The notes below the pieces were generated by a model, which made no database searches, had not been told where the DNA came from, and saw nothing but the letters and a program-made list of their open reading frames with translations. A program made the translations under genes and the position numbers. DNA of 64,000 nucleotides from Anadara kagoshimensis. Taxonomy: Eukaryota > Mollusca > Bivalvia > Arcoida > Arcidae. The stretch lies in contig CM037873.1 of the NCBI GenBank assembly GCA_021292105.1, forward strand, positions 13,183,489 to 13,247,488, in the 5' to 3' direction. Shown piece by piece: positions 37,913 to 45,545 of the stretch (the stretch's first letter is position 1; each line of letters begins with the position of its first letter).

Positions 37913-38189
37913 GAATGAATTGAGTTGTATGTTCCAGTCAAGAATATTTCACTTATATCGATACGTCACCAGTTATATGTGAGTGACTACCTATTTTCAA
38001 TTCCAGGCAAGACCCGGCCGGGGTTCAAACCCACGACGCCCAAGTTCCCCACATACGGAGCGAGCAATTTACCAGCTTAGCTACCGTAGTGGTGTCTAAA
38101 ATTTACAGACTTTCCAATTTAAAAAATTACTTACCTGCGGGAAAAATCAGCAAAATCACAAAAAGCAGCAAACCCTGTCTCAGATCCAT
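13727..38189 (-). CDS. Gene A: predicted single-pass surface protein, cysteine-rich ectodomain (spliced model)
   Basis: This is a hand-assembled model of nine exons on the minus strand, about 335 codons. In order: signal peptide (MDLRQG then a hydrophobic run), optional 22-codon exon, a domain with a C-x-F-P motif and a later FEC, a YACLNL segment, a CDF...ACSSS...DICES...SLC segment, two Ser/Thr-rich beta-like exons, a 3-codon microexon, then a transmembrane helix and a CCCKRRKRRR cytoplasmic start. Exons end in GTAAGT/GTAATT/GTACAT donors and begin after polypyrimidine-AG acceptors; all junctions but one keep phase. The cysteine pattern resembles the invertebrate DUF7042/7043/7044 ectodomain group; that family call is from memory and not searched. 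Gene B is a shorter relative. The likely role is an extracellular ligand-binding or adhesion protein, which is inference. The exon 3 to exon 4 phase mismatch could mean an unseen exon, a base error or decay. Confidence 0.7.
14555..14650 (+). mobile_element. SINE head fragment (family B-like), in gene A intron
   Basis: GGCGACTTAGTGGTCTAAAT resembles box A, then ATACCTCGCCACTTAACCCC in place of box B, then AATCCTAGTGTGA as in family B bodies. Confidence 0.5.
14851..14859 (-). CDS. Gene A possible 9-nt microexon
   Basis: A 9-nt segment, CTACATGTG, sits between a good acceptor (TTCTGTTGTAG) and a good donor (GTAAGTG). It enters and leaves in phase 1 and adds Ser-Thr-Cys, placing a cysteine just before the stalk. 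Both flanking signals are strong, but a 9-nt exon is hard to prove from sequence alone. Confidence 0.5.
14895..15115 (+). repeat. Dispersed element X copy, in gene A intron
   Basis: It contains the family landmarks in order: ACATACCGGTCCATGTCTAA, ACTTTGAAAACTGGCAA, CACCAGGAAAGTGAGACC, AAGTCTAAGCACC and TTTAGCTAGCTACATC. No coding or tRNA-like head was recognised in the family. Confidence 0.82.
15186..15229. repeat. (CT)n microsatellite in gene A intron
   Basis: Pure CT run, about 80 nt downstream (in gene sense) of exon 7. Confidence 0.99.
15309..15453 (-). CDS. Gene A exon 7: membrane-proximal ectodomain segment
   Basis: The 145-nt exon lies between CTTTGTAG and GTAAGT, enters in phase 0 and leaves in phase 1. 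It reads LFAVTTNLAGTQ, then IALSVNPTVCLST, a Ser/Thr-rich stretch, and an NIT glycosylation site (GANITLTNLG). One cysteine may pair with the last cysteine of exon 6. It can join the microexon at 14.85 kb or directly the last exon, because the microexon is a multiple of three. Confidence 0.85.
15717..15747. repeat. Perfect 12-bp inverted repeat in gene A intron
   Basis: CAGCGACATTTA and TAAATGTCGCTG are separated by 4 nt, giving a strong small hairpin between exons 6 and 7. Confidence 0.85.
15809..15939 (-). CDS. Gene A exon 6: Ser/Thr-rich ectodomain segment
   Basis: The 131-nt exon lies between TATCCTTACAG and GTAATT, enters in phase 1 and leaves in phase 0. It encodes an NGS glycosylation site, a serine run, a Thr/Tyr-rich strand (TTTYTTFLYNN), DGTTYYTF and finally C-M at the donor. 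The alternation of hydroxylated and hydrophobic residues suggests beta strands. The phase is continuous with exons 5 and 7. Confidence 0.87.
16055..16932. mobile_element. Possible inverted-end element with nested GGGGCGGATCCAGG end
   Basis: TCATAGGCGGAGGAG at 16.06 kb and CTCCTACGCCTATGA at 16.92 kb are inverted ends. Inside, CAGGGGCGGATCCAGGATTT resembles hAT-type terminal sequences from memory, and GCAAAATTTTCCGGGG occurs twice. The interior is unusually GC-rich; no transposase was recognised. Confidence 0.5.
16274..16320. repeat. (CT)n microsatellite, interrupted
   Basis: A CT run with CA and TA interruptions, inside the GC-rich inverted-end element at 16.06-16.93 kb. Confidence 0.97.
16933..17780. 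other. Gene A intron, unassigned part
   Basis: Downstream (in gene sense) of exon 5; apart from AT-rich sequence and ATTACATGT-like short repeats near 17.70 kb I see nothing. Confidence 0.6.
17781..17939 (-). CDS. Gene A exon 5: cysteine-rich ectodomain segment
   Basis: The 159-nt exon is bounded by CTTTTTACAG and GTAAGT and is phase 1-1. It encodes 52 full codons with four cysteines in the pattern FPCDFQ, then AACSSS, YLDICES, DYSLCPEA. The C-S-x-S-x-L-x-x-C spacing is reminiscent of DUF7042-type modules, from memory. The frame joins exon 4 upstream and exon 6 downstream. A 19/23-bp minisatellite begins only about 40 nt upstream of the acceptor, and the exon frame stays open back through the intron tail into that array. 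Confidence 0.87.
17976..19026. repeat. 19/23-bp minisatellite (about 48 units) in gene A intron
   Basis: The tandem array has the plus-strand core GTACGACATGTAATGGTTT, either directly repeated (19 bp) or followed by GTCT (23 bp). Short and long units are intermixed in 17.98-18.70 kb; the 18.70-19.03 kb end is almost all long units, with CTATAC variants. Because neither length is a multiple of three, the minus strand is open in all frames and yields artefactual repeat peptides. Confidence 0.97.
19027..19925. other. Gene A intron between the two satellites
   Basis: Unique-looking spacer with one (CT)n run. An ATTTTCAG-bounded segment at 19.73 kb was tested as an exon and has stops in all frames. 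Confidence 0.6.
19523..19567. repeat. (CT)n microsatellite
   Basis: Pure CT run between the two minisatellites in the gene A intron. Confidence 0.99.
19926..24166. repeat. 26-bp satellite array (about 163 units) with higher-order repeats
   Basis: The unit is roughly GTAACAAAACTTGACAAACC followed by ATGCAC, 26 bp, repeated for 4.2 kb. Diagnostic variants (AGGCCCGTAATAATAC, AATTATGCCAGTAAC, CTTATCAAAACTTGAAAAACC) recur at fixed offsets of 1,118 bp (43 units) and 702 bp (27 units), so blocks of units have been duplicated as larger segments. The array lies wholly inside the gene A intron between exons 4 and 5. Confidence 0.98.
24929..25129 (-). pseudogene. Transposon protein remnant (LNWSGHRQKSYGIKQHY region)
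   Basis: This is a 66-codon minus-strand open stretch with WSGHRQKSYGIKQHYHQLQ and a basic C-terminus (TSRDEERKNRQ). It lies just downstream of the previous remnant inside the same element and probably belongs to the same decayed protein set. Function unknown. Confidence 0.35.
25193..25336 (-). pseudogene. Transposon protein remnant (MEKFSILMSEQISKATDEA region)
   Basis: Within the inverted-arm element, an open minus-strand stretch reads MQRMEKFSILMSEQ, ISKATDEATLDRFFQFLDAP and ends QMNSTSRQP-stop. Its composition is protein-like and helical, unlike the random ORFs nearby. It could be an exon, since GACATGCAG precedes it. The family was not recognised. Confidence 0.45.
25597..25960 (-). pseudogene. 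Transposon protein remnants in two overlapping frames
   Basis: Overlapping minus-strand stretches contain EADADSITWSVHHLTQKG, then in a shifted frame MVAADHRSDKENFLSELED and RAEKISIIKSRKPTIHF. The frame change in the middle suggests a decayed coding region of the element between its inverted arms. Confidence 0.35.
27434..27532 (-). CDS. Gene A exon 4: second ectodomain segment (FGDGRNYNIYACLNL)
   Basis: The 99-nt exon lies between TTAACAG and GTAAGT. The coding frame reads FQPFGDG then RNYNIYACLNLDVASS and ends KYYLLS. It aligns by eye with gene B exon 3 (LFGQNVTGYLCQKF ... YYQFS): shared FG, Y-x-C and YY positions. It is left in phase 1, which fits exon 5. The entry phase read from this acceptor is 1, whereas exon 3 is left in phase 2, so the two do not join in frame as written. 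Either a small exon or single-base difference is missing, or exon 3 uses an earlier, weaker GTTATT donor after ACTGAAG. Confidence 0.75.
27825..27915 (+). mobile_element. tRNA-like SINE head fragment, in gene A intron
   Basis: ACGGGCGCACATGATGGT could be a degenerate box A; TGTGAGTTCGAACCTAACTC is a good box B. The body continues as unrecognised sequence. Confidence 0.5.
27985..28165. repeat. Imperfect tandem duplication in gene A intron
   Basis: ACAACTAAACTGAGCAACAT AAG and ACGCTTACAACTAAAAGC ... GAGCAACATAAG repeat the same blocks about 80 bp apart. Confidence 0.55.
28193..28382 (-). CDS. Gene A exon 3: first ectodomain segment (C-x-F-P ... FEC)
   Basis: The 190-nt exon is bounded by TTTTCAG and GTAAGT, entered in phase 1 and left in phase 2. 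It encodes 62 complete codons with an early CTFP motif, a tryptophan-rich middle (GDWLTSTKG, then TWHVES), an NFT N-glycosylation site, then YSFECFNQTTEGYY with an NQT site. The two cysteines and the C-x-[FY]-P opening match gene B exon 2 (CVYPEEL ... WECLVK). In the DUF7044-like invertebrate family such a segment is usually the first conserved ectodomain module; that assignment is tentative. Confidence 0.85.
28743..28808 (-). CDS. Gene A possible exon 2: 66-nt symmetric (1-1) cassette exon
   Basis: Between exon 1 and exon 3 a 66-nt segment is bounded by an AAATTTTAG acceptor and a GTACAT donor. It enters and leaves in phase 1, so it can be included or skipped without changing frame. The 22 codons are open and read GAFVYCPKSP then SSVSAHISDVDT, adding one cysteine just after the signal peptide. 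The acceptor tract is moderate and the donor is not ideal, so this is a plausible cassette exon rather than a firm one. RNA evidence would decide. Confidence 0.5.
29640..30185 (-). repeat. Dispersed element X copy interrupted by a retroelement tail
   Basis: On the minus strand, the 3' part of X (CAAGGGCCTTGATAAGCC at 29.66 kb, ACAGAGATATCATACTTATG) and the 5' part (GGTCTCACTTCCCTGG complement at 30.08 kb) are split by about 230 bp ending in (GAATT)n. It lies in gene A intron 1. Confidence 0.7.
29755..29978 (+). mobile_element. Probable non-LTR retroelement 3' end with (GAATT)n tail
   Basis: GATGTACCATATATGTGGCT followed by CAGTGAATAAAGAATTGAAT and four to five GAATT units resembles the 3' terminus of a LINE or LINE-tailed SINE, including an AATAAA. 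It sits inside the split element X copy. The exact left boundary is not clear. Confidence 0.5.
30760..30832 (+). repeat. Dispersed element X, left part before the 100-bp array
   Basis: AAAAACTTTGAAAACTGGCA followed by AATTAAGTTAAACATGTG matches other X copies; the 100-bp tandem array continues from it. Confidence 0.8.
30833..31250. repeat. 100-bp tandem repeat, four units, inside a dispersed element
   Basis: GAGACTGGTTGCTCCAGAAA starts at 30833, 30932, 31032 and 31132, with a partial fifth at 31232, so the period is 99-100 bp. Each unit ends GTGAACTTCCACTATGAGG, which is the core of dispersed element X, so the array arose by local amplification of part of one X copy. Confidence 0.93.
31251..32419. 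other. Gene A intron 1, unassigned
   Basis: AT-rich; an 85-codon plus-strand open frame at 31.7 kb has no supporting features. Confidence 0.6.
32420..32590 (+). repeat. Dispersed element X copy
   Basis: It contains ATCCATGTCCAAATCAAAAT, AACACGTGAACTTCCACCGG, TGAGGCCGGGTGCTCCGGAA and GGGTAAGCACCTCCTGTTTA, all family landmarks. Confidence 0.85.
32591..36423. other. Gene A intron 1, unassigned
   Basis: It contains a short duplication of GATTCxGTGGTGCGAACAAA CC(A)TGTA near 32.65-32.72 kb and the GGGCCC-linked duplication at 35.7 kb. No exon or known element was recognised in the remaining 3.5 kb. Confidence 0.6.
35660..35885. repeat. Diverged tandem duplication of about 130 bp
   Basis: AATAGTTACTACATTTTAT ... 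CCAATAATTAAAGCCATGCC is followed by AACAGTTACTACATTTTATA ... CCAATAATTAAAGTAATG. Both copies are introduced by GGGCCC. Confidence 0.8.
36424..36665 (+). mobile_element. tRNA-derived SINE, family B
   Basis: Box A-like GGCGGCTAAGTGGTATA, box B AGGTTTGAATCCTACTCC, body TCCTAGTGAAAATGCTTGCC and GGTACTCCAGTTTCCTCAGC, tail ATATAAGTGTATGAATCTTA ACTGGGG. It is near full length. Confidence 0.78.
36980..37145 (+). repeat. Dispersed element X copy
   Basis: It contains AACAAACATACTGATC, ACACGTGAACTTCCAACAGG, GAGGCCGGATGCTCCGGAAG and CACCTCCTGTTTAGCTAGCT. Confidence 0.87.
37837..37920. repeat. (GATT)n microsatellite, tail of an adjacent SINE
   Basis: About 19-20 GATT units run directly into the 3' end of the minus-strand SINE at 37921-38095. 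Read on that strand it is an (AATC)n tail. Confidence 0.95.
37921..38095 (-). mobile_element. tRNA-derived SINE, family A, internally deleted, with (AATC)n tail
   Basis: Head on the minus strand: GGTAGCTAAGCTGGTAAATT (box A) and GGCGTCGTGGGTTTGAACCC (box B). The body is mostly missing; the 3' tail TCGATATAAGTGAAATATTC abuts the GATT repeat. It ends about 40 nt from gene A exon 1, inside intron 1. Confidence 0.85.
38135..38189 (-). CDS. Gene A exon 1: signal peptide
   Basis: The ATG at 38189 opens an 18-residue stretch starting MDLRQG and continuing as an almost pure Leu/Val/Ile/Phe run to FPA, a classic signal-peptide core. The exon ends in phase 1 with G followed by GTAAGT. The start is chosen because it gives a short basic/polar n-region and a hydrophobic h-region directly before the donor, the usual structure of a secreted-protein first exon. 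A TATA-like motif lies about 65 nt upstream. Confidence 0.85.
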
Positions 38190-38254
38190 CCGATTTAAAT
38201 ATTCCAAGCGAAAATTAACAGACTACTGAAATTTTCCTTCAATTGAAATCACGT

Positions 38255-38261
38255 ATTTATA
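38255..38261 (-). promoter_or_regulatory. TATA-like box upstream of gene A
   Basis: On the minus strand GGATATAAATACG lies about 65 nt upstream of the exon 1 ATG, a workable distance for a TATA box with a short 5' UTR. The region is AT-rich, so chance occurrence is possible. Confidence 0.35.
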
Positions 38262-40079
38262 TCCTTATTAACACAAACACAAAAACGGTATTAATTCCAT
38301 TACGAATTTTCACATTATAAAACTTGATAAAAATATCAAAAACTGATTTTTAAAGAAAAAGATTACATTTTATAACAATTTTCTACACTATATTTAATTT
38401 AGGATAAATTCCATTTTTGAATTCCCACTGTTTTGATTCAAGGCATCACGTTAAAATAATCTAAGTGTAATTAGTTTGTCATCCATGTTTGTTGATTTGC
38501 CTATGACATCGGCAGTATAACGTACTACATCATGCATATTCGATAAGAAATCCTAAACATTATATCACTTCAATGATTCTGATCACTGGATCAAAAATTT
38601 GAATTAAACTCTATACCTAGCTCACTGAAAGGTTACGAATGAATTTTATTTAATAGAATTTTACATGATAAAGAAAGGTTAAACTAATGCCTTTCTAATA
38701 TTCACCCAAACAATGTCAATTTTAACTTGCATTGTCAAAAGCAGTCTTATATGCTTTTCTTAAACTATAAAAGCATATTCATATTTCGTTTATTACTACG
38801 GATAGGAAAATAACATGCTTTACAATATCGACTTAAAGTAAAATAGGTATTCCTTCTATGTTGACGCATTCATTGGTAATTCTTTTCAAATCGATTTTTT
38901 GAGAAAAAATATTAAATCGATGTGAAAGGGCACAGCTACAATTTGAAAAGCTTTTTTGAAATTAAAGTAAATCATGATTTGAAGTTTATCTACGGAAATA
39001 TTAACGTGTGTGAAAAGTGAAATATCAATGTTTGACCAATTTTTATATTTATCAAATATACTATCTCAATTAATGTTTAAACTTCTGTAAAAAAAAATAG
39101 TACAACGTTACAAAATTGCTGAGGAACTGTTGAAGTTGATGGCGGTATGATAAACTTTAATTTGGGTTAATTTTGTTTTTCAGATCAATTGATTAAATAT
39201 AAATTCAAACTTTTTAAACAAATAAAAATAGGAACCAGAGTGGATAAATGAATCAATAAAGCACAAAACAGTACCTAATAAAGTGTAAAATATCTACTCC
39301 ATTATAATGTTTGTGTAGTCAAGAACTAATATAGAGAACAATTACAATCTCGATATAACGACCTGACAGAGATGAGACATGACAAAAGAGACACGATCTG
39401 ATCGATCAACAGTCCTTTAATGTCGACTTTTAACATTCAAACATTTATCAGTTTTCTGTATCAACATTTACTATGTCAATTGTTTCTATATTTAATTTTA
39501 ATTGAATCTAATAAATAAACCATTCATCGTTAGTTTCTATCTGTGAAGCTCATGGAGGAGGGGAGATAACCTATCATAAAACTTTAACTTCTCAATATGA
39601 CCGGTATAATATAATCTAATACAGTTCTATTAAACTATCAAACTAAGAATTTTAAGACATGCTTGTTTCCCATCAAAATATTGCCAGAAATGACACTAGA
39701 GTTAACTTTATAATTACAAACATTTTGGTACATATATGCCCAGTATACAACAGGGTACATACAATGTAGTAAAACTTTAATTAATTTGAGTCAAAAGTGT
39801 TTCACAAATATATTATATTACAGGATACGTAAACAGTACTACAAAGGTTTACTGTCGAAAGCAAATGTCCAGTGAAATAATTAGGGTCCATTATAATATA
39901 CGTATCATCAAATCCACGTAATTTTACTCGTTTGTCATTTTATTAAATTTCTCATAACCCCCTTAACATCACCATATACAAAAGAACATGCTCTGTAAAA
40001 TAACACCATTTATGCTCTAATCATATAAATAACAAACAAGTCGGATTTATGTTGTTTTTCTGATCGTTTTCTTTTGTGT
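38262..40079. other. Region upstream of gene A, unassigned
   Basis: AT-rich; may hold gene A regulatory DNA, but no motif cluster stands out. Confidence 0.5.

Positions 40080-40123
<44 letters not shown>
40080..40123. repeat. (CT)n microsatellite
   Basis: Pure CT run. Confidence 0.99.
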
Positions 40124-40125
<2 letters not shown>

Positions 40126-40154
40126 GCTCTCTTATGAAAGGGAGTTAGTATGTT

Positions 40155-40440
40155 GTTGTTTCTACTATTAGGTTCACGGTTACACTATTGTTGTTGTAGA
40201 CAAGTATGATGTCTCTGTATCCAAAATTATCCTGGATATATTTGACGTCCCATGTTAAATTTATTCTCAATCCTGATTTAAAACGTGTCGTGTGTCGCTA
40301 ATCATTAGATGTGTACCGTTCCAGAGCACCCGGTCTCATTTCTCTGGTAGAAGTTCATGTGTTGAAACTTAATTTGCAAGTTTTCAGAGTTTCTGCTTTG
40401 TTGGACATGGAAATGTATGCTTGTTTTTCTATTCCTTCTA
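40155..40440 (-). repeat. Dispersed element X copy
   Basis: Reverse orientation: ATGATGTCTCTGTATCCAAA followed by GGATATATTTGACGTCCC (3' half), then CCAGAGCACCCGGTCTCATT and GTAGAAGTTCATGTGTTG (5' half). Confidence 0.75.
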
Positions 40441-41162
40441 TTCTAAGCATCAAAGTTTGCTATATTTTCTTCCAACTTTTTCATAACGTATAAAACTATA
40501 TTGTTCAAACAGAACGAAGTAACCTATCGGATGCCTTATTGTCACATAACCTAGAGTACGAAATTCCCCGTAGAGCAAATACTTAATTAATTAACTAGAA
40601 TTATAAGTCTCAGAATTGTCGCCTTAAAGCATTATTTCCTCGTACATTGATTTCCCTTATTTTTATGTCTCTAATTACTTCTTGTGGTCTATTGTATAAC
40701 ATTCGTGTTGTATTGGTTTTTATCAGCTGGAGTTTATTGCAGTCATCGATAACTTTCTAATTAATTCTTAATCAGGTGTAACCGTTAACGACATATAACA
40801 TCTTACACACACGTCATGGTAATTAACAGGTATTCAAATAAAACCGAATCAAGGTACTTGTAATATAATCTGGTATTTTTTGAGCAATAATATTTGAATT
40901 TATCTTGAAAGACATGGAGTTTTAATGGGAATGTGAATTATTGAACTCGACATGCTTCATATTTACGATATTGGATTTTGATGAATGCCTAATTCATATT
41001 CATTTTGTCTTTTTCACCCTTTCATTTTTTCATTTTTTTCATTTTTTTTTTGCATGTCATAGTACTTAACTCATTCACAGCTGAAAGCTAAAAACATTTG
41101 CCTTCGAAATATTTTTAAATACACGTATTTGCGCAGCATATAAACAGAACTGTCAAAATTTA

Positions 41163-41310
41163 TGTTGTTGTTGTTGTTGTTTTTGTTGCTTTGAAAGTTG
41201 TTGTTCCAAATGTTGTTTTTGAAGTTGTCCTTGTCAGGATTGCGTCTGTTGTTACCGTTGCTGTTGTTGTTTTGACATTTGTTGTCAAGGTTGTTGTTTT
41301 AAAAATTGTA
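41163..41310. repeat. Imperfect (TTG)n tract
   Basis: TGTTGTTGTTG-type runs interrupted several times over about 150 bp. Confidence 0.85.
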
Positions 41311-41544
41311 AATTGTAGCTGTTCTTTGTTAAGATACAGAAATTATAGTACATAACGGAGATTTGATTGACTGATAATAAAGTTCGGTCTTATCAACTGC
41401 GATGTCCTTTAAACAATATATTTAGGCTGTATAATCAGATACAATGTATTACTAGCTAATTAAACTGATGTTATGGTCACTCGATGGTGTCATTTTTTTA
41501 TAAACAGGACTTATATACCCTTCCAGAAGTAGCCGGGGACTGTA

Positions 41545-41790
41545 GTCATACAGAGTGGAATAGAATGGCATCATGGAGTGTTACTCTCCAGCATTCACAT
41601 TATTGAGGCGATTTGGTCAGGGACGGTGGGGGAAACCGGATTGTCCGGAGAAAACATCCATCATTCGGCACGCGAACAGACAAAATTTACTGATCCATAA
41701 GCGCTTTGTAGACTCGACAGGCGAACGAACTGCCCATGCCCTCACAACAATGTCATGAATTCAGACTGACATGCTTCAGATGGATACAGA
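41545..41790 (+). repeat. Probable dispersed repeat with GGAAACCGGA...CCGGAGAAAAC core
   Basis: The core GGGGGAAACCGGATTGTCCG followed by GAGAAAACATC is a motif I associate with widespread invertebrate SINE-like repeats. A 61-codon open frame crosses it but has no gene-like context. No second copy in this window. Confidence 0.4.
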
Positions 41791-42211
41791 CCTGCGGGAC
41801 TTGTTTTCCATTTAACAAATCAATATTGGTAATGTTTATTTATGTCATTATATCCGAAATTTCTAAACCTTCTAAAAGCAAGTAGACTGTTCTTTTATAT
41901 TTTACTGCCACTTATATATTTAAAATAAATAAAATAAAAACAGATCAGTGATTATATATGTATAATCATCGATAAACTCTGTAAACTTTCTTTGTATGAA
42001 GTAACTTAACCATGTGAAATGTTTTGATCGTAATACCGATGGCTAAAAGCGTTATGAAACAAATGTATTATATGTGAAACTAAATCTACCAATTAATAAT
42101 GTTTACTTAGTAAAAATTTGATTTCTGAACTTTTGAAATGTAATGCCATAAATTATGCTACAACTTGTTAACAAAGGCTTCATTATATGAAAACACATGA
42201 TTGTATTGAAA

Positions 42212-42263
42212 TCTCTCTCTCTTTCTCTCTCTCTCTTTCTCTATCTCTCTCTCTCTCTCTCTC
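42212..42263. repeat. (CT)n microsatellite, interrupted
   Basis: CT run with TT and TA interruptions. Confidence 0.97.
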
Positions 42264-42789
42264 ATGGCGTTGCATCGAGTTTTAAAAAGCTATTAATGTA
42301 AAAGAAAGAGCTTTAAATTATCTGTTTGATTGGAGATTCCCATCTAGTCGGTCACTATGATATCTTTAATACACCATAAGTACAGTGCATAGTAAACAAC
42401 TAGATGCCGCTAGCACTACAATTAAATCAGTATTGTGAGCATAAAGATAAAAATAATTACCAGCGTATCTGTCTGGTAGGTTTTTATCACAGTTGAATTT
42501 CCAGACAAAAACGCTTAAGAAGAATTAGTATCTAATTCTATTTGTACTGTATGGGTTCCGTAGTGTGATTGTGGACTTTCTTAAGAGTTAGTCACATTCA
42601 AAACTATTAGAGCTCTTAATTATCTAGTATTGCTGCATAAAAAATGTAAATGGTTCTGTATTCCGTGATTGTGGACCTTATAAGTTAGGTTCATGTTTGT
42701 TGAAGTGTCAGAAATATAAAACTTTTAGTTCTCTGAATTTAGTTTTGCTAAATAGAAAATATATACAGGACTTCCGTAATGTGAATTTA

Positions 42790-43095
42790 TAATCAAAAAC
42801 GAACAAACCAATTCATGTCAAAATCACAATCAAGAAACAAAGTAAAAACAAATTTGAAACTGACAAATTAGATTAAACAAGTGACTTCAATTAGGGAAGT
42901 GAGACCGGGTGCTCACAAAGGGTTTAGCTACATTAGTCAAAATTGAGTTGAAGGAACTTGGAACTATATGGGACGTCAAATATGTCCAAGGCAAATGGCA
43001 TACTTATCAACAATACTGTGATGACTTTTTGAGGGCCCTGATAAGCCTATGCCTGCATAAAAAATATGTTGAAGTGCCAGAAATATCATAAATAT
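42790..43095 (+). repeat. Dispersed element X copy (diverged)
   Basis: It contains AACAAACCAATTCATGTCAA, AAACTGACAAATTAGATTAA, GTGAGACCGGGTGCTCAC and TGTGATGACTTTTTGAGGGC, in family order. Confidence 0.75.
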
Positions 43096-43659
43096 CACTA
43101 ATAACTACTCTAAATCTAGTTATACTGTATATGAATGCACAGGTTTCAAAAATGTTGGATGAAATATTGAAATACCAGAAATATCATATTCATAACTATT
43201 TGGGATTAAATTCAAACTAGAGCATTGGTTTGTTTATAACTTTAATTGCACAATTATTATTAAGTTATGTTAACTTTTTGAGAATACATAAATTCAGAAA
43301 ATAAATATCATTTAAAATGTGTAAATATCGGTCATTGTGTTATTGTGTTTCAAGTATTTCTTAATAGTTAATGAAATTATGTTTAATTTGCTATTGGTTA
43401 AACATAATAAAGTTGTAAATTATGGGGTGTTCAATTGAACTACTTCACGAAATAAAACCAGCATTCAAACATTTCAATTGCACCGTTTAAGGAATTATGA
43501 AAGAAATGAAGCGTGATTAGCAATTTTAACTTATTATTCGTCAAATCTATTTACACTGATTCTTATTTGGGATTTCATGTTACTTGGTTTTTATTAAGTC
43601 TTGAACTTTCTAGACTTATATACATATCTTACATAAAAGTTCTATAAAGTTTTAATAAA

Positions 43660-43820
43660 AAAAAACAAACAAACATACCGGTTCATGTTCAAATAACAAT
43701 CCCAAAGTTAAAACTCTGAAAATTAGCAAATTCAGTTAAGAAAAGTTTAATTACACCAGGCATTGTAGCCAGGTGCTCTTGAAGGGTAGGTACTTCCTGT
43801 CTAGTTACGTACACTGGACG
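43660..43820 (+). repeat. Dispersed element X copy (5' part)
   Basis: It contains AACATACCGGTTCATGTTCA, TTGTAGCCAGGTGCTCTTGA and TAGGTACTTCCTGTCTAG. Confidence 0.75.
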
Positions 43821-43961
43821 GTTTTAAGGATGCTAATGGTAATTGGTCAGCTTCTCTACCTTTTAACAAGCAAAGGAAACGATTGCTTAACATTTGAATG
43901 TCAACCTTAAAATGTGCCATTATATTGTAGACAACTATGATCAAGAATCTTCAAAAACGTG

Positions 43962-44285
43962 TGACCACTGCTGAAGCTCAGTTGATAGAGTGCTCGCTCC
44001 GTAAAAGGGAGGCCGTGGGTTCGAGCACCGTCCGGGTCTGACCCAAGATTTGAAAATGGGTAGTGACTGTTCTCTCGCCAAGCACTCGTCATTGCGAAAA
44101 TGCACGGTTCTTTTGGATGGGAACTTAAAATAAATGAGGTCCCGTTTCACGATAGGTAATGCACCCTGTTGTATAGTGTCATAAGAGCAACACACAGGCA
44201 AAATTCTGCAACTTCGCCTAAAGCTGGCAACGTCTCGATATAAGTGAAATATTTTTAATTGGGATTTTTAACACCATTACTTAAC
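43962..44285 (+). mobile_element. tRNA-derived SINE, family A, near full length
   Basis: Box A GCTCAGTTGATAGAGTGCTC, box B CCGTGGGTTCGAGCACC, body GTAGTGACTGTTCTCTCGCC, CCGTTTCACGATAGG, then ACGTCTCGATATAAGTGAAA TATTT tail. Confidence 0.85.
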
Positions 44286-44334
44286 TCTTAAAAAAACGTG
44301 TGAAATTACAATTGAGAATAAAAAATGAACATTG

Positions 44335-44475
44335 GCCGTGAGACGTTAAGTATATCCAGGACACTACTGGATACAGATACAACACACATGTACTGATCAA
44401 CAACAATATAGTGATGACGACCATAAAACTTTTTAAGGGCATTGATAAGACCACTGAGCTAAGAATTTATCGGTA
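44335..44475 (+). repeat. Dispersed element X copy (3' part only)
   Basis: It contains GACGTTAAGTATATCCAGGA, GATACAGATACAACACACAT and ATAAAACTTTTTAAGGGC, matching the 3' part of X. It follows a SINE, so it may be the displaced end of the 43.7-kb copy. Confidence 0.65.
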
Positions 44476-45302
44476 AGCACTTGCTTCGCTGTACAAAATC
44501 CCCCGAAGTGGGACAAGAAGTACCGTTGCGTATAAATCGTGAAACAGACATACTATAAGTATTTTAAGCAGTTATATTGTTGCTTAGAAAGGTTAGAAAA
44601 GGTTTGTCTTAATGCTTTAGATGTAGCCTGTCGTGGCTGTCATAATTGAAATATAAATCTATATATGAAACAGAACTTACAGAATCAGTCGTATCTTTTA
44701 TTAACGCTCACTAGGACAGCATCCACATAGTCGCTGTATACATGTGTAGTCTGGCGACTGTACACATTGTGTTCATTGTTTTACTATTGCTTGTTGAAAA
44801 ATATTTTGGTTAAAACAAGAAATATTTTGTCTAGCTAAATATCTAACATTTTCTTAAAAATATATTCAGTGCAATTATGTTATATTTATTTTGAAGCCCT
44901 TTGAATTTGGAATGAGATATTGCTGCGCAAATGTATAAAAATCAAAAGTTTAATACTTTTTACACGAAATGAAGTATTTGTAATATAACGTTTAATTAAA
45001 TCTTAACATATTTAGAATATATTTTGGTTAATACCAGATGAAAAATATACTTTTAATTTATCTGAAAAATACAAAAGATTATCTTTGAAGACTGTCAAAA
45101 TTTGTATTGCTGCTAATGATTCAGTAGTAAAAAGAGATAGTGTATCGAATGCACTCTTATTTTTTACTTTTTAAATTATATTACAAAATAATCCCATATG
45201 CAGTTCGACAAATAAGCATATAAACCATAGCCGAAAACTTTACACTTGTACAAAATTTCTGTGATGTTGATCATGAGTCTAAATAAACCGAGTGACATTA
45301 AC
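44476..45302. other. Unassigned intergenic DNA
   Basis: AT-rich, no supported feature. Confidence 0.6.
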
Positions 45303-45545
45303 AGTACAAACATGTCAAAAGTTTAACACTAGAACGGTATTTCCGGTAAGTCATTGGTCACTCGTTACATCCAACAGCTGTTGTCTATTGGACAATACGC
45401 AATGGAAAGTAAGCAATAATAAGCAGCAATTGTTTCATATTTTTGGTTTTTAGATTCCAATATCTCAACCAATCGGCAGCAGAGTTTTGACACTATTTCA
45501 TCAGCTCGAACTCAGTGTAAGACTTTCGACGGGTCTTTATTGTAT
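45303..45545. mobile_element. MITE family M2, copy b
   Basis: Termini are AGTACAAACATGTCAAAAGT and ACTTTCGACGGGTCTTTATT, inverted relative to each other, with the same TTTAACACT subterminal sequence as other copies. About 240 bp. Confidence 0.7.

Larger units (their letters stand above)
40441..42789. other. Unassigned intergenic DNA
   Basis: It holds the TTG tract, the GGAAACCGGA repeat and a CT run (listed separately); nothing else recognised. Confidence 0.6.

Noticed and set aside
41573..41758. 61-codon plus-strand frame with RWGKPDCPEKTS
   Set aside because: It coincides with the GGAAACCGGA repeat core; better explained as a repeat by-product.
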